From an uncultured Blautia sp. (lineage in GTDB: Bacteria; Bacillota; Clostridia; Lachnospirales; Lachnospiraceae), in contig URVB01000093.1 in assembly GCA_900551075.1 (NCBI GenBank), forward strand, positions 1 to 5,948: a DNA stretch of 5,948 bases, read 5' to 3'. The notes under the pieces were generated by a model, which was not told the origin of the DNA, did no database searches, and was given only the letters and a program-made list of their open reading frames with translations. Positions 5,660-5,948 of the stretch are shown in pieces. The position numbers were made by a program, and so were the translations under genes. How positions within the stretch are numbered: position 1 is the first letter of the stretch; each line of letters begins with the position of its first letter.

Positions 5660-5948
5660 ATGAAAGACGGGGAACTGATTGGGAAAGTACAGGATTCTGT
5701 TTATCAGCAATGCAGGAAAAGAGGGTATGCCACACCAGTGGATGTCCTGAAGGATGTGGGAATCCTACAAAAGCAGAAATATGAGGAATGGAGATTTGGG
5801 AAAATCCCGTATCTGGAAGCTGTTTGTAATTGTAATCTCCGCCAGCTATCCTTCCTTATGAAACAGATACGGTGTTATGCTGACAAAACCGGATTGAAGC
5901 CATCATTTTGCTACTACAAGAGATGGGGCACAAAAAAGAGAAATGGAC
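5660..5948 (+). CDS. Conserved hypothetical protein, 3' end outside the window
   Basis: The frame is open from ATG 5660 to the window edge (96 complete codons). AGAGGAG at 5646-5652 gives good 7-base spacing to the start. I recall similar uncharacterised proteins from Clostridia: an opening QDSVYQQCRKRGYATPVDVL (11-30), then YEEWRFGKIPYLEAVC (41-56) and GLKPSFCYYKRWG (78-90), after which the basic KK region begins. The W-R-F-G-x-x-P-Y-L-E pattern and two tryptophan/aromatic-rich blocks suggest a compact helical fold, possibly nucleic-acid binding given the basic character. That reading is inference. Five cysteines are present (18, 56, 58, 72, 84), but no clear zinc-finger spacing. There is no signal peptide or membrane segment in the visible part. 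It is separated from the upstream operon by a 107-base spacer with a possible promoter, so it may be its own unit. Confidence 0.7.
   Translation, partial: MKDGELIGKVQDSVYQQCRKRGYATPVDVLKDVGILQKQKYEEWRFGKIPYLEAVCNCNLRQLSFLMKQIRCYADKTGLKPSFCYYKRWGTKKRNG

Noticed and set aside
1..5948. CRISPR array, tRNA, rRNA or attachment site
   Set aside because: No regularly spaced repeats, cloverleaf-like sequence or paired element-end repeats were seen on reading through the window.

Overview
The window looks like part of the accessory cargo of an integrative and conjugative element from a gut Firmicute, probably a Lachnospiraceae or related Clostridia. The reasons are moderate GC content, strong GGAGG/AAGGGG-type ribosome sites, tightly packed same-strand genes, and protein families (ArdC-type zincin, LPD/YodL/DUF3849 modules, TTRAP) that I know from Tn1549-like and other conjugative elements of that group. 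Family names come from motif recognition, not a database search.

Layout: positions 1-88 are unassigned. From about 89 to about 755 lies the 5' part of an IS3-family insertion sequence: a left end, a 14-bp hairpin that buries the ribosome site, and an OrfA-like protein with three helix-turn-helix modules. The orfB/DDE part and right end are missing. The IS remnant runs directly into a 1306-codon reading frame (805-4725). This is a polyvalent protein whose N-terminal, single-strand-DNA-binding-like ArdC half has been lost. What remains is a zinc metallopeptidase domain (HEVSH), an LPD28-like domain, a YodL domain, a further LPD-type domain, DUF3849, an LPD16-like domain, a complete nucleotidyltransferase motif set, and further conserved C-terminal regions.

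Two genes follow with operon-like spacing: a 77-residue TTRAP-like protein (4744-4977), overlapped by ATGA with a 192-residue YodL protein (4974-5552). The latter resembles a cut-down paralogue of part of the big protein and has a similar basic tail. A 5553-5659 spacer holds an 8-bp inverted repeat, a possible 21-codon hydrophobic micro-ORF and a TATAAT box. A new gene of unknown function starts at 5660 and runs off the window.

How they may work together: polyvalent proteins of this type are proposed to accompany or protect incoming element DNA and counter host restriction, while TTRAP is named as a putative transfer-assisting factor. In this copy the module appears damaged at its 5' end. The large gene no longer has its native start or ribosome site, so its expression is uncertain although 1306 codons remain open.
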